Below are positions 1-8,324 of a stretch of DNA of 64,000 nt, piece by piece. The stretch is from Pseudomonas paraeruginosa PA7 (GTDB taxonomy: Bacteria; Pseudomonadota; Gammaproteobacteria; Pseudomonadales; Pseudomonadaceae): NCBI RefSeq assembly GCF_000017205.1, contig NC_009656.1, positions 6,254,501-6,318,500 on the forward strand, given 5' to 3'. The notes below the pieces were generated by a model. It did not search any database. It saw nothing but the letters and a program-made list of their open reading frames with translations, and was not told the DNA's origin. Made by a program: the position numbers and the translations under genes. How positions within the stretch are numbered: position 1 is the first letter of the stretch; each line of letters begins with the position of its first letter.

Positions 1-1
1 C

Positions 2-2059
2 GGTAGAGTCAAGGCCGGCAAATCGTCCTTGCTCAATGCGCTGGTCTTCGATGGCGAGCCGATCCTGCCCAAGGCCGCTACCCCCATGACCGCCGCGCTC
101 ACCACCATTACCTGGGGAGAAGTGTTCCAGGCCAAGGTGGAGTTCTACGGTCCCGACGACATCAATTCGATCCGGTTCAAGGCCAGCCAGTTCGAAACAA
201 GGCTGGCTGCGCGCAAGCTCGAATGCCTGGACGAACTGGTCAAGCGTCGTGGCAGCCAGACCAGTGGCGCGCCGATAGACATGCAGCAACTCACGCTCAT
301 GGCCGAAAAGCGGGCACTCAGTGAGCTGCAACGCGAGGAGGGGCTGTTCGCGGCACACGATCAGTTCCAACGCATGGAGAAATCTGGCCTCGACGCGTCC
401 ACCCTGAAAGCACACAGCGAAATCCAGGCCAGCACTCCCCAGGATCTGGCCGAGCGCTTGCATGACTACGTCGGTGCTAATGGGCGGTTCATGCCGTTCA
501 CCAAGACCGTACATGTGGCGATGCCACTCGAAGCGCTGCGAGATATCTGCATCATCGACACTCCCGGGATGAACGACCCGGTGCAGTCGCGCGAAGAGCG
601 TACGGTCGAGCTGCTTAAGATCTGCGATGTGGTATTCATCGTCAGTCCGGCCGGCCAGTTCCTCAATGAGCAGGACCTCGAAGTCATGGGCCGCATCACA
701 CAGAAGGAAGGTGTTCAGGAGCTGGTGCTCGTCGCCAGCCAGATTGACACGCAGTTGTACGGCAGCGAAAAGCGCACACGCCTGAGCGATGCGGTTGACG
801 CCATTCGCCAGCAATTGTCGATCCGTGCGCAAAGCGCTCTGACCAACCTCAAGCTGAGCAGCCCGGAAGTCGGTGCGGTATTCGACAACCTGATCGCCTC
901 AGTGCACCGCAACCTGCTGCACAGTTCCGGTTTGTGCCACAGCCTCAACCGACGTTTCGATCTGCCCGAGCGCTGGGACTCCAACGAACGAGTGACGTGG
1001 GAAAACCTTAGCACCGACTATCCGGATTACTTCACCCGCGATAACCGCGAACTGTCGTTGCGCAGCCTGGACAACCTGGCGAACATCGAGGAGATCAAGA
1101 GAGTCCTGGCCAAGGTTCGCGAGAAAAAAGCCGAGATTACTAGCAAGACGATCACCAGCATGCTGGAGCGCAAGCAGAAAAACCTGGAAGCGTTCAAGGC
1201 CCTGATCATCAACCTGGCGCGCAACCAGGTTATGCAAATCCGCAATGCCGATACCCAGCAATTGGATGAGCAGATGACCTTGCTGGAATCGAAAAGACTG
1301 GAGCTATCGCTGGAGCTGGATGTCAGCTTCAAGTACGCCATTGCGGATTACCGGCACAAGTTGCGCGACAACATGCGAAAGAAGGCCGCCGAGCTGCTGC
1401 ACGAAACCGAAACCGGCATCGAGCAGGCGCAACACTCCTATAGCGAAACCATCACCGTCCAAAAATCAGGATTTGGTAACTGGCTTGCACGAAAAATCTG
1501 GGGAGGAGGAAGCGAGGAAAGAACGGTCGTTCGCACCAAAGTCATCAGTAGCCAGGTGGTCGGCAACATCAACGCTTTCATGAACGAAGTTCAGGATGAG
1601 CTGGATATCAAAGTTGAGAACTCCCATCGCTGGCTGGATCAGGAACTTGGGAAAATTCTTACGCCCAAAATCCGCGAGGTACTCCAGAAGGACACCAATG
1701 CACAAATGATCAGGCAGGCGATCACATCGACCATTAACGCTCTTCCAGAGCCTGACTTTGCGCTGAACATCCCATTGCCCGACAACCTGAAAAGCCGGGG
1801 TACGCTGAAAGGCTACGAAGCCGAACAATTCAAGGACGACGCAGACGACTTCATCGGTTCGTTGGGCACCAAGATCAAGAGCAAGATCAGCGCATTCATC
1901 AAGGAAGTGGAGACAAACACACCGCCCACCATTTCCGACGCCTTCGTCGACGAAATCCAGCGCCGGATCAATCAGCTCAAGGAGCAAGTCGACAACGCCG
2001 AGCAAACCATCGACAGACTCGAGCGCCTGGCACGCAAGGCCGAAGGAATTAACCTGTGA
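2..2059 (+). CDS. Dynamin-like GTPase, first of a pair (5' end outside window)
   Basis: The reading frame is open from base 2, so the start lies left of the window. The visible part begins inside the P-loop (GRVKAGKSS, residues 1-9 of the fragment), followed by a G2-like Thr region (TPMTAALTT) and the G3 motif DTPG near residue 186. The position of the G4 NKxD motif reads SQID (VASQIDTQ), as in some bacterial dynamin-like proteins. The C-terminal half is helical with heptad-like stretches, ending in a coiled coil (about residues 640-686). Bacterial dynamins bind and remodel membranes; paired forms (LeoA/LeoBC type) occur in toxin-secretion and anti-phage loci. The stop overlaps the next start (GTGA), indicating translational coupling. 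Function as phage defence is inference. Confidence 0.85.
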   Translation, partial: GRVKAGKSSLLNALVFDGEPILPKAATPMTAALTTITWGEVFQAKVEFYGPDDINSIRFKASQFETRLAARKLECLDELVKRRGSQTSGAPIDMQQLTLMAEKRALSELQREEGLFAAHDQFQRMEKSGLDASTLKAHSEIQASTPQDLAERLHDYVGANGRFMPFTKTVHVAMPLEALRDICIIDTPGMNDPVQSREERTVELLKICDVVFIVSPAGQFLNEQDLEVMGRITQKEGVQELVLVASQIDTQLYGSEKRTRLSDAVDAIRQQLSIRAQSALTNLKLSSPEVGAVFDNLIASVHRNLLHSSGLCHSLNRRFDLPERWDSNERVTWENLSTDYPDYFTRDNRELSLRSLDNLANIEEIKRVLAKVREKKAEITSKTITSMLERKQKNLEAFKALIINLARNQVMQIRNADTQQLDEQMTLLESKRLELSLELDVSFKYAIADYRHKLRDNMRKKAAELLHETETGIEQAQHSYSETITVQKSGFGNWLARKIWGGGSEERTVVRTKVISSQVVGNINAFMNEVQDELDIKVENSHRWLDQELGKILTPKIREVLQKDTNAQMIRQAITSTINALPEPDFALNIPLPDNLKSRGTLKGYEAEQFKDDADDFIGSLGTKIKSKISAFIKEVETNTPPTISDAFVDEIQRRINQLKEQVDNAEQTIDRLERLARKAEGINL

Positions 2060-4146
2060 CCACGCCACCACGCCTCGATGAACAGGCATTGCCGACGCTC
2101 AAGGCGCTCTCCCGTTTCTGGCAGTTCAAACGCAAGAAGCTGGCCGCAGACCTGCTGGGCTATCTAAACGACGCCCAGCAACAAATGGACGAGCTGTACG
2201 CCGCCAATCAGCAGGTCAGTGCCCAGCGTGCGCTGCAGCAAGACGAAATTGCGCAGCTGCAGTCACGCAGTAACTCGCTTGCCGAGCAGTTGCAAGCTGA
2301 AAGCGTCAGGCTGGCTTCCACAGCCAAAGCGCTTGACCTGGAAAAGAGTAAGCTGCACGAGGCTTTGCAAGCACTGGCCCAAGCCAATACCCAGTTCCAC
2401 GATGCGAGACTGCGCGAATCCCAAGCCCTCACCCGCATCGCTGAGCTTGAGCAACAGCTGACAGATCAGCAAACGCAGCTCAGCGAAAAAGCACAGTTCA
2501 TAGACGAGCTTCAGCAGACTCTGACCGAAGTACGGCAACAGCTTGACGCGCTGCGCCTCTACAAGCGCCAACTGACCGAGCAATGCACCGATCAGGCCAC
2601 GCAGATCCAAACGCTGGAGGTGCGCAGCCAGGAGCTCGCCTCGCAGTTGCAGGTGGAACAGGCCAACACTGCGATACTGGAAGAACGCAAGAGCCAGGCG
2701 CTGGCACAGATAACTGAACTCGAAGCATTTCTGGAGGATAACCGCAACCAGCTGTTATCCAAGGAGCAGAGCGTCTGCCTGCTGGAAAGCATGACCGAGC
2801 AGCTCAAGGCCTCACACCAGCATCTGGAGAACAACTACGCCGACATTAACAAACAGCACCTGTCCCTTATCGAAAAGTTTTCTCTGGTAAGTAGAGTGCT
2901 GGCCCAGCAACCACCCAGCAATCCCGGACTGGAGCGCTTCGCCGAGCTGATCAACAATGACTACATGGACTTTGCCAACCGCGAGTCATCATTGGCCGAT
3001 GAAGCCCAAGCGGTACTCAAGATGCAGGCGATTCTTGCCGAGATGCACATGCTCAACAATTTCCCGAGCATCGCCGGCAAGACCATCCTCAGCATTGCCG
3101 GTGGCTTCAGCAGTGGAAAATCGGCCTTCGTCAACAGCTTCATCAAAGACCCGAGTGTCGAGCTGGCGACGGGGATCAACCCGGTAACTGTGATACCCAG
3201 CTACGTGGTGTGTTCCGAGGAAACCCAGATAAAGGGCTATTCCTACAATGGCGGCGCCCTAGATCTGGAACCGTCGCTGTATGCCTCCATGAGCCACGAG
3301 TACGTCCAGGCCTTCGGCTTCGATCTGCGGCGCATTCTACCGTTCATCAGCGTCAAGGTGCCGATGGATCCGGACCTGTTCGGCAATCTGTGCATCATCG
3401 ACACGCCGGGCTACAACCCGGGCAACTCGTTAGGAGCGCAAGCCTCGGATCGTGTTACCGCTGCGTCACTGATCAACCAGGCCTCAGCGATGATCTGGGT
3501 CATCGGTCTCGACCCGGCAGGTACCATCGATCAATCCGATATCGAATTCATTCAGTCCTCACCATTTCGCGATGAGTCGCTCTACATCGTGTTGAACAAG
3601 GCTGATGTGAAATCTGAAGAAGATATCCGGCAGATCATCAATCAGGTGGCCTTGGATCTGGAATTTGCGGGTATCGACTATGCAGGCATAAGCGCCTACT
3701 CCTCCACCCGCCGCAGGACTTACCCCAGCAGCGGCATCAGCCTCGATCAGTTCCTGCGTTCGATCAACCACAAGGTGGACGTGGTTGATAAGGTGAATCG
3801 CAAAATCAATGCAGTGTTCGATTCCTACAAAAAGGCCATCGAGGCCGACATCGCGGAGCTGGAAAAACGCCAGGACGAGTTCAATGCGTTCAAGCTCGAT
3901 GCTCTGGAGATAGGAGGCACTGAGCTCTTTGACCGGATAGACAAAGCATTTCCTCTATCGAAACAGATACTTGATACATCAGTGCAGAAAAAACTGGAGC
4001 AGGAATGTGAAAACCTGCGTCGCGCACTCAAGATCGCAGCTCAAAAAGCCTTGCTGGTCCAAGAGCCTTATAGCGAAACCATCAGCGCTAAAATAACGGG
4101 AATTGACAACTGGTTAGGGTTAGCCAAGCGACTATGGGGCGGTTGA
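2056..4146 (+). CDS. Dynamin-like GTPase with N-terminal coiled coil, probably 3'-truncated
   Basis: The GTG start overlaps the stop of the preceding GTPase gene by 4 bases. Residues 1-280 are an almost continuous coiled coil rich in Gln, Glu and Leu. The GTPase domain follows, with P-loop GGFSSGKS near 349-356, G3 DTPG near 449 and a canonical G4 NKAD near 514. The stalk begins near 590 and the protein stops at residue 696 just after a segment NWLGLAKRLWGG. The partner protein has a matching segment (YSETI followed by NWLARKIWGG) but continues about 185 residues further. This suggests the 3' end was lost by deletion or frameshift. Downstream sequence belongs to a broken gene on the opposite strand. 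Loss of the distal stalk might inactivate the pair. Confidence 0.8.
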   Translation: MTTPPRLDEQALPTLKALSRFWQFKRKKLAADLLGYLNDAQQQMDELYAANQQVSAQRALQQDEIAQLQSRSNSLAEQLQAESVRLASTAKALDLEKSKLHEALQALAQANTQFHDARLRESQALTRIAELEQQLTDQQTQLSEKAQFIDELQQTLTEVRQQLDALRLYKRQLTEQCTDQATQIQTLEVRSQELASQLQVEQANTAILEERKSQALAQITELEAFLEDNRNQLLSKEQSVCLLESMTEQLKASHQHLENNYADINKQHLSLIEKFSLVSRVLAQQPPSNPGLERFAELINNDYMDFANRESSLADEAQAVLKMQAILAEMHMLNNFPSIAGKTILSIAGGFSSGKSAFVNSFIKDPSVELATGINPVTVIPSYVVCSEETQIKGYSYNGGALDLEPSLYASMSHEYVQAFGFDLRRILPFISVKVPMDPDLFGNLCIIDTPGYNPGNSLGAQASDRVTAASLINQASAMIWVIGLDPAGTIDQSDIEFIQSSPFRDESLYIVLNKADVKSEEDIRQIINQVALDLEFAGIDYAGISAYSSTRRRTYPSSGISLDQFLRSINHKVDVVDKVNRKINAVFDSYKKAIEADIAELEKRQDEFNAFKLDALEIGGTELFDRIDKAFPLSKQILDTSVQKKLEQECENLRRALKIAAQKALLVQEPYSETISAKITGIDNWLGLAKRLWGG

Positions 4147-4164
4147 AAAACACACCGAGCAACG

Positions 4165-4498
4165 CTGCCGTGTTACCGCCCGTCAAAGCCAGTTGGGCAG
4201 CACGCGTGCAACTGGCGAAGCGGAATTTCCAAGTGCTTTCGTCGATCTTAGTGCTCTGATGATCCCAGAAGTTCTGGAACACGTACGGGGTATCCAAATG
4301 CACTCGAATGCTGCCGGAAGAACCCTGCCAGACCAACGCATCGATGCGCTTACCCTCGCGCAGAGAGCAGAGCCTTCAAGAAAAGCCTTGATGATCTCTT
4401 GCTCAGACAGCCGCTGGAGTTAGTCGATCTCGGCCGCCTGCTCAGCGCGGTCAAGCCAGCTTAGGGCACGATGGTCATACAGCCCCAGATCGGGCTGT
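4165..4498 (-). pseudogene. Remnant of an unidentified gene on the minus strand
   Basis: Read on the minus strand from about 4498, a protein-like frame begins QPDLGLYDHRALSWLD and meets an in-frame TAA at 4420-4422. It continues as LSEQEIIKAFLEG, then needs a frameshift near 4355 to go on as GKRIDALVWQGSSGSIRVH and a hydrophilic region to about 4175. The two pieces make a plausible continuous protein, so this is probably a decayed gene. Its 3' part runs into the truncated dynamin gene, so a recombination joint lies near 4145-4180. I do not recognise the family; it may be integrative-element backbone. Confidence 0.45.
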
Positions 4499-4581
4499 TG
4501 GGCAGCCCCTAGCGCTGACGTTGCTTCAATGGCTCACTCCTTGAATGAGCTCCGCCCCCAACAGAGCATCACCGTATCGCA

Positions 4582-4608
4582 GTATCGCGACACAATCTGT
4601 CGCGCTAC
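4582..4608. promoter_or_regulatory. Near-perfect inverted repeat upstream of the zinc-ribbon gene
   Basis: The arms GTATCGCGACA (4582-4592) and TGTCGCGCTAC (4598-4608) are reverse complements with one mismatch, separated by 5 bases. The repeat sits 40 bases upstream of the ATG at 4648. It has no following T-run, so an operator is more likely than a terminator. The binding protein is unknown. Confidence 0.45.
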
Positions 4609-4647
4609 GCAGGCACAGTCTCTTCAAGCACAACGGAGAGACCATAC

Positions 4648-4848
4648 ATGCCAATACCACCCCCGCCGCACACCACCATATGCCCAAACTGCGGCTGGCA
4701 GCGCACCAGCATTCCAGCCAGCGACGTCCTCCGACTGAATGTCGATTGGTTCTGCCGCTGCCCCCACTGCCAGCATACCGAGTTGGAGTCACGCCCGGCC
4801 AGCCGCGCGGAAATCATGCGAGAGCGGCTGGCACAGTTCTTTCGCTAG
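4648..4848 (+). CDS. Small zinc-ribbon protein, unknown function
   Basis: This 66-residue protein has two Cys pairs, CPNC near residue 12 and CRCPHC near residue 36, the usual layout of a small zinc ribbon. The C-terminus is basic and helical (SRAEIMRERLAQF). A ribosome binding site (GGAGAG) lies about 8 bases before the ATG. Short proteins of this kind are common in integrative conjugative elements of Pseudomonas. The role is unknown; DNA or RNA binding is possible. It looks intact, unlike its neighbours. Confidence 0.6.
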   Translation: MPIPPPPHTTICPNCGWQRTSIPASDVLRLNVDWFCRCPHCQHTELESRPASRAEIMRERLAQFFR

Positions 4849-4883
4849 CCACGGACCAGAACTACATGACAGGGAAAATCATC

Positions 4884-5132
4884 ATGCACAAAACCAAAAT
4901 GCTGCTGCTCTGCAGCCTGCTTACCTGCACCAGCGCCCAGGCCGGCACCTATGAATGGACGCCCGGCTGGGGTATGGGCGTCAGTGAACATCTGGTGGAC
5001 GACGGTAACGGCAACGAGTTGATCATCTCCTGCCCGGACTACGAGGAAGATGGCTATGTCCGCGCCTACGCCAGCATCGGTGGCCGGCAGTACAGCTCCG
5101 AAGAGGGCAGCGGCTTCGACGGAGAAGGGTGA
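4884..5132 (+). CDS. Exported protein, C-terminus lost at a recombination joint
   Basis: The 82-residue ORF begins with a clear Sec signal peptide (MHKTKMLLLCSLLTCTSAQA, cleavage after AQA) followed by an acidic, Tyr/Gly-rich secreted domain. AGGG lies 10-13 bases before the ATG at 4884; an in-frame ATG at 4866 is an alternative. The sequence stays protein-like to about residue 79 (EEGSGFD) and then ends GEG-stop. At that point an unrelated helicase fragment begins in another frame. The product therefore looks like the N-terminal half of a longer secreted protein. Family not recognised. Confidence 0.5.
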   Translation: MHKTKMLLLCSLLTCTSAQAGTYEWTPGWGMGVSEHLVDDGNGNELIISCPDYEEDGYVRAYASIGGRQYSSEEGSGFDGEG

Positions 5133-5790
5133 GAAGGCAACAGCCAAGTGGCTCGAGTGGCAGGTCGAGAGGGAGCGACTTTTCGCGGAAGAGGGCCAAA
5201 TCTGTTTCGACCTGTTTGCTCCTAAATCCAGTGAGCTACTGGGAAGGTGTCAGATGCTCCGGGAGCTGGTCGCAGACACTCATCCTGTAGTCATTGTTGA
5301 TGAAGCCCAAGATACTGGGGATGCGGCTTGGAGCTGTATTGAGAAGCTGGCAGGCCTCTGCCAGATCATCTGCTTGGCTGATCTTGATCAGCAGATTTTT
5401 GACCACCTGGAGGGCGTTGGTCCGGAGCGAATCGAGCATATCAAAGATGCCTTAGATCCCGTTTTTGTAGACCTGGGCTCCGACAATAACCGCAGCCCAG
5501 GCACTGAAATCGCTGTTTTCGGCAATGACATCTTGGAGAAAACACCGAGAAGAGCCCCATATGCCGGAGTTGGTCGCATTTTGTATGACTCCAGACAGGA
5601 GCCGGTCCAGTGGATGCGTATGGCGCTTGGTCGATTTTTCGTTAGTGCTAAAGCTAACGGTCTGGAATTGGAAAACATCGCGATCCTTGCAACCACTGGC
5701 CGCGGTGTCGCCAAAATCTCTGCCGCTTTGAACGGTGGGGCGAAGCCTATTCCTCATAAGGTGTTGTTCGACGAAAGAGAGCAAAGTTAT
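5122..5790 (+). pseudogene. UvrD/Rep-like helicase fragment
   Basis: From about 5122 the frame encodes helicase-like sequence with Walker B VVIVDEAQD (near 5296) and a motif III region CLADLDQQIFD. These identify a superfamily 1 UvrD/Rep-type ATPase. The N-terminal Walker A (GxGKT) region is absent: the sequence upstream belongs to the secreted-protein gene. After KVLFDERE (about 5785) the frame loses protein character and stops at 5871. The fragment lacks both ends and cannot be active. Superfamily 1 helicases of this type are frequent in defence and mobile-element cargo. Confidence 0.6.
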
Positions 5791-5944
5791 AGCTCAGGGC
5801 AAGCGCGGCAGTGTACAGAAGGAGCTAGAGACCTCCCCCGGTTTATCGCCTGCCCGCTTGCAACTGATTAATACTCGAACAATCGTCGACCCCGCCTTGC
5901 CTCGCACAGAGCAACATACACAGAGCATTGGTCGGCAGGACACT

Positions 5945-6487
5945 ATGGGCAACACAGCACGCAGAGAAGGACGGCGCGCTGCAAATAGTATTCGCCCGAT
6001 TTGCCGTGCATTTTTGCGCTTTCCCTACGATCGGCACCTCTCGCTCGAGGTCCCCGGCGTTGCTCCAAATACGTATCAAACGGCCTTCAAGAAACTTCGT
6101 TCGGATGGGTTGGGGCAGTTCGCTCAAGCGCGTGTGTTCTATGGAGAGCTGGCATGGTCTCAGGCCGTAGAGTCGTCCGAATACCTGACCATTTCGCTCA
6201 ATGCGGGAGAGTGGAAAGATGAAAAGCTTACGCCCTACCAAGTGATCGTCCACTGGTTAGAATGGTCAGCGGTTGCACGCGGCCGGCTCAAGAATGAGCT
6301 GGAAGTAGCCCGAAAGGAGGGGATGGAAGCCAAAAAAGCGAAGCAGGCATCTCGCAGCTTTCTCTTCTTCATTGGCAATCAAGACGCAAAAAAACCTGCA
6401 CTGTTCCATGTGCAGGACCATAGGCTTATTTGCACCTTACACGACGAACTCGTGTTCCCCGCATATTCGCGGACGGCGCGGAGGTAA
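5945..6487 (+). CDS. Hypothetical protein, unrecognised
   Basis: The frame is open from 5735, and the first convenient ATG is at 5945, giving 180 residues. The middle part (about residues 55-130) looks protein-like, with regions such as FYGELAWSQ and VIVHWLEWSAVARGRL and a charged helix rich in Lys/Glu. The first 40 residues are Arg-rich and less convincing. No signal peptide, membrane segment or known motif was seen. It lies between gene fragments, so it may itself be a remnant whose original 3' end continues in another frame (see 6482-6623). Confidence 0.35.
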   Translation: MGNTARREGRRAANSIRPICRAFLRFPYDRHLSLEVPGVAPNTYQTAFKKLRSDGLGQFAQARVFYGELAWSQAVESSEYLTISLNAGEWKDEKLTPYQVIVHWLEWSAVARGRLKNELEVARKEGMEAKKAKQASRSFLFFIGNQDAKKPALFHVQDHRLICTLHDELVFPAYSRTARR

Positions 6488-6623
6488 GCTCACACCTCAG
6501 ACGGAGCTTGACCTGGCAGGTGTTCTTAGCGGTTTTCTTTCCACAGGAAAGATCCGCAGTGCCAAGCGCCAGTTGATTGTCAGCGAAGTTCAACGGATCT
6601 CAGAGTTTCGGCAACAACTATAA
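6482..6623 (+). pseudogene. Short C-terminal protein fragment
   Basis: In the frame one base away from the preceding ORF, about 46 codons read as a convincing helical C-terminus (KLTPQTELDLAGVL then KRQLIVSEVQRISEF) and end at a TAA. No start codon or ribosome site belongs to it. It may be the displaced end of the ORF at 5945-6487 after a frameshift near 6480, or an independent remnant. Confidence 0.3.
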
Positions 6624-6641
6624 TTCACGGGTGCCCCGTCG

Positions 6642-6860
6642 GTGGACTGGCTACATCTGCGTGGCCTGTTGGCATCCTCCACCGCGGAAGCCTTGAGGCA
6701 AGTAGCAACGGATGCCCGCTACTTACGACTTCTTCATCAAGGTTGGTACTGCGCACCCACCTGGGCAACCTGTGGCGTGCCCAAGTGGGTACAAGGGGCT
6801 GAAGAAGCGGTCCGCAGCGCCTTGATGCAGGAGCATTTCGCTGCTGCTCAGAAGGACTGA
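6642..6860 (+). CDS. Hypothetical ORF, probable gene fragment
   Basis: A 72-codon frame from a GTG at 6642 encodes a Trp-rich sequence (HQGWYCAPTWATCGVPKWV) followed by an Ala/Glu helix and stops at 6860. There is no recognisable ribosome binding site before 6642, so this is more likely the 3' end of a lost gene than a complete one. Family not recognised. The next 90 bases to the recombinase operon hold no gene. Confidence 0.3.
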   Translation: MDWLHLRGLLASSTAEALRQVATDARYLRLLHQGWYCAPTWATCGVPKWVQGAEEAVRSALMQEHFAAAQKD

Positions 6861-6950
6861 AGCGGTCATAAAGCGAGCTCAGTAACAACAGAAAGAATCA
6901 GGTTATTGTGACCACTTGCAAATAAGAAAGCCGAAACGACGCAGGCAAGA

Positions 6951-8324
6951 CTATCCATGTCGAGACTGAGCGGCGGAGCTACGAAGGGAATGGGCCACCA
7001 CACTTGGCAACTCATAACTCTTCGTTCTTAGTTGCGAAACAGCCTCTCTCACAATTAAAAGTGACTCTGCTAGAGCCCTATTTTCACTACTCTTCGCTTC
7101 ACCCATCAAAGCTTCAATAACACTTAACGCCTCGTCTGCGACGTTTGCGGAATCCTTGTACTCAGCCTCAAGCTCTTCGTATGCCCAATCTACATAGCGC
7201 CACATGCTATCAAGCGAAGAGTGACCACTGAGACTCGCAATTTTTGAGAGAACAGTAGTAAGTGCCTCAACGCCAATTGAACCCCGGCGGCTCAAAGATC
7301 GAAGCCTAGCCATGACCTGCAATGTAATATATCGGTGCCTAAGCATGTGAGCAGATATCCGCTCAGTAAGACCCGCCTCTGCCCGGAGATCACAAAACAA
7401 CTGTGACACTGTTGAGGGCGCCATCTTGAACCCCTCTCTGGTGCAAAACAGCCAGCCCTGATCTTTGAAACCAATCTTCCTCCTATTTAATCTCCTAACC
7501 TGAATAGAGCGAGTAACATCGATATACTCCAAGAGCATTCTGAACGTTTCGTCTGAGATAGGTATTAATCTGTAAGGATTGCCTTTTCTTTTAGATGTCC
7601 TTACGGGCAGTTTTCGGTCAGCAGATGCCCCTACAACATCCGAAACTCGGATCCAAGTTAGCTCTTCTCTGCGTATGCCCGTATCTGCAAGGAGAACAAG
7701 CATACATCGATCACGGCTGCGACGAAAATTAGTTTTGGCAGCCCATTCACAAGAATCCAGCAGAGCGGATACGATATTAGAAGAAATAGGGCGAACTGTA
7801 CGAGGAATGCTTGCAGGCACCATCGCATGATGCTGGGTTCGAACCCTTACAACACCTTGCTTACTCTTCAACGAACGCAAAGAAATTGTTACTTGAGCCC
7901 CCTGCCCTAATGAACCCACTAGACGCCTTCCAACCAACAAAGTTTGATACCACTCTAAGAACGATATAACCCGCAACAAGATTCTATTTATGTGGTTCCC
8001 AGAGGATTTTTTGCGATTAACTAACCAGTCTGAAAATGAAACCAGCACATCATCACACACGTCCTCAATCACCACCTTAGACTCAAATAAAAAACGTACA
8101 AACAAGGATAGCTCCGATGCATAAGTGTTAATTGTGGAAATAGCGCTATTTGAGCGCCTAAGATGAAGGAAATAAACATTAAGCTGCCAACAGATACAAC
8201 CATCTGGCCAATACATCACCCTCATTTCGGGGGCCGCCCATCGCTCCGACCTCCTAAACTTATCATATCCAGGCAAATAAAATTCTTTAGAGGAAGTGCG
8301 CCAAAGCCGACCAACTGAAGTCAT
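6951..8324 (-). CDS. Tyrosine recombinase, last gene of the integration operon
   Basis: The 457-residue protein has the full tyrosine-recombinase signature in its C-terminal half: Arg in GIRREEL near residue 220, HMLRH (HxxR) near 325, LSGH near 365 and the nucleophile candidate Tyr in MWRYVDW near 376. The N-terminal SAM-like core-binding domain is around residues 50-160. The ATG overlaps the stop of the 171-residue gene by four bases, so the four genes are translationally coupled. It is the most canonical of the three recombinases here and may be the catalytic subunit for one strand-exchange step. The coding region is clearly AT-richer than the core genome. Confidence 0.9.
   Translation of the reverse strand: MTSVGRLWRTSSKEFYLPGYDKFRRSERWAAPEMRVMYWPDGCICWQLNVYFLHLRRSNSAISTINTYASELSLFVRFLFESKVVIEDVCDDVLVSFSDWLVNRKKSSGNHINRILLRVISFLEWYQTLLVGRRLVGSLGQGAQVTISLRSLKSKQGVVRVRTQHHAMVPASIPRTVRPISSNIVSALLDSCEWAAKTNFRRSRDRCMLVLLADTGIRREELTWIRVSDVVGASADRKLPVRTSKRKGNPYRLIPISDETFRMLLEYIDVTRSIQVRRLNRRKIGFKDQGWLFCTREGFKMAPSTVSQLFCDLRAEAGLTERISAHMLRHRYITLQVMARLRSLSRRGSIGVEALTTVLSKIASLSGHSSLDSMWRYVDWAYEELEAEYKDSANVADEALSVIEALMGEAKSSENRALAESLLIVREAVSQLRTKSYELPSVVAHSLRSSAAQSRHG

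Noticed and set aside
4545-4883. Upstream extension of the secreted-protein frame to 4545
   Set aside because: It overlaps the zinc-ribbon gene out of frame and would place the signal peptide internally.
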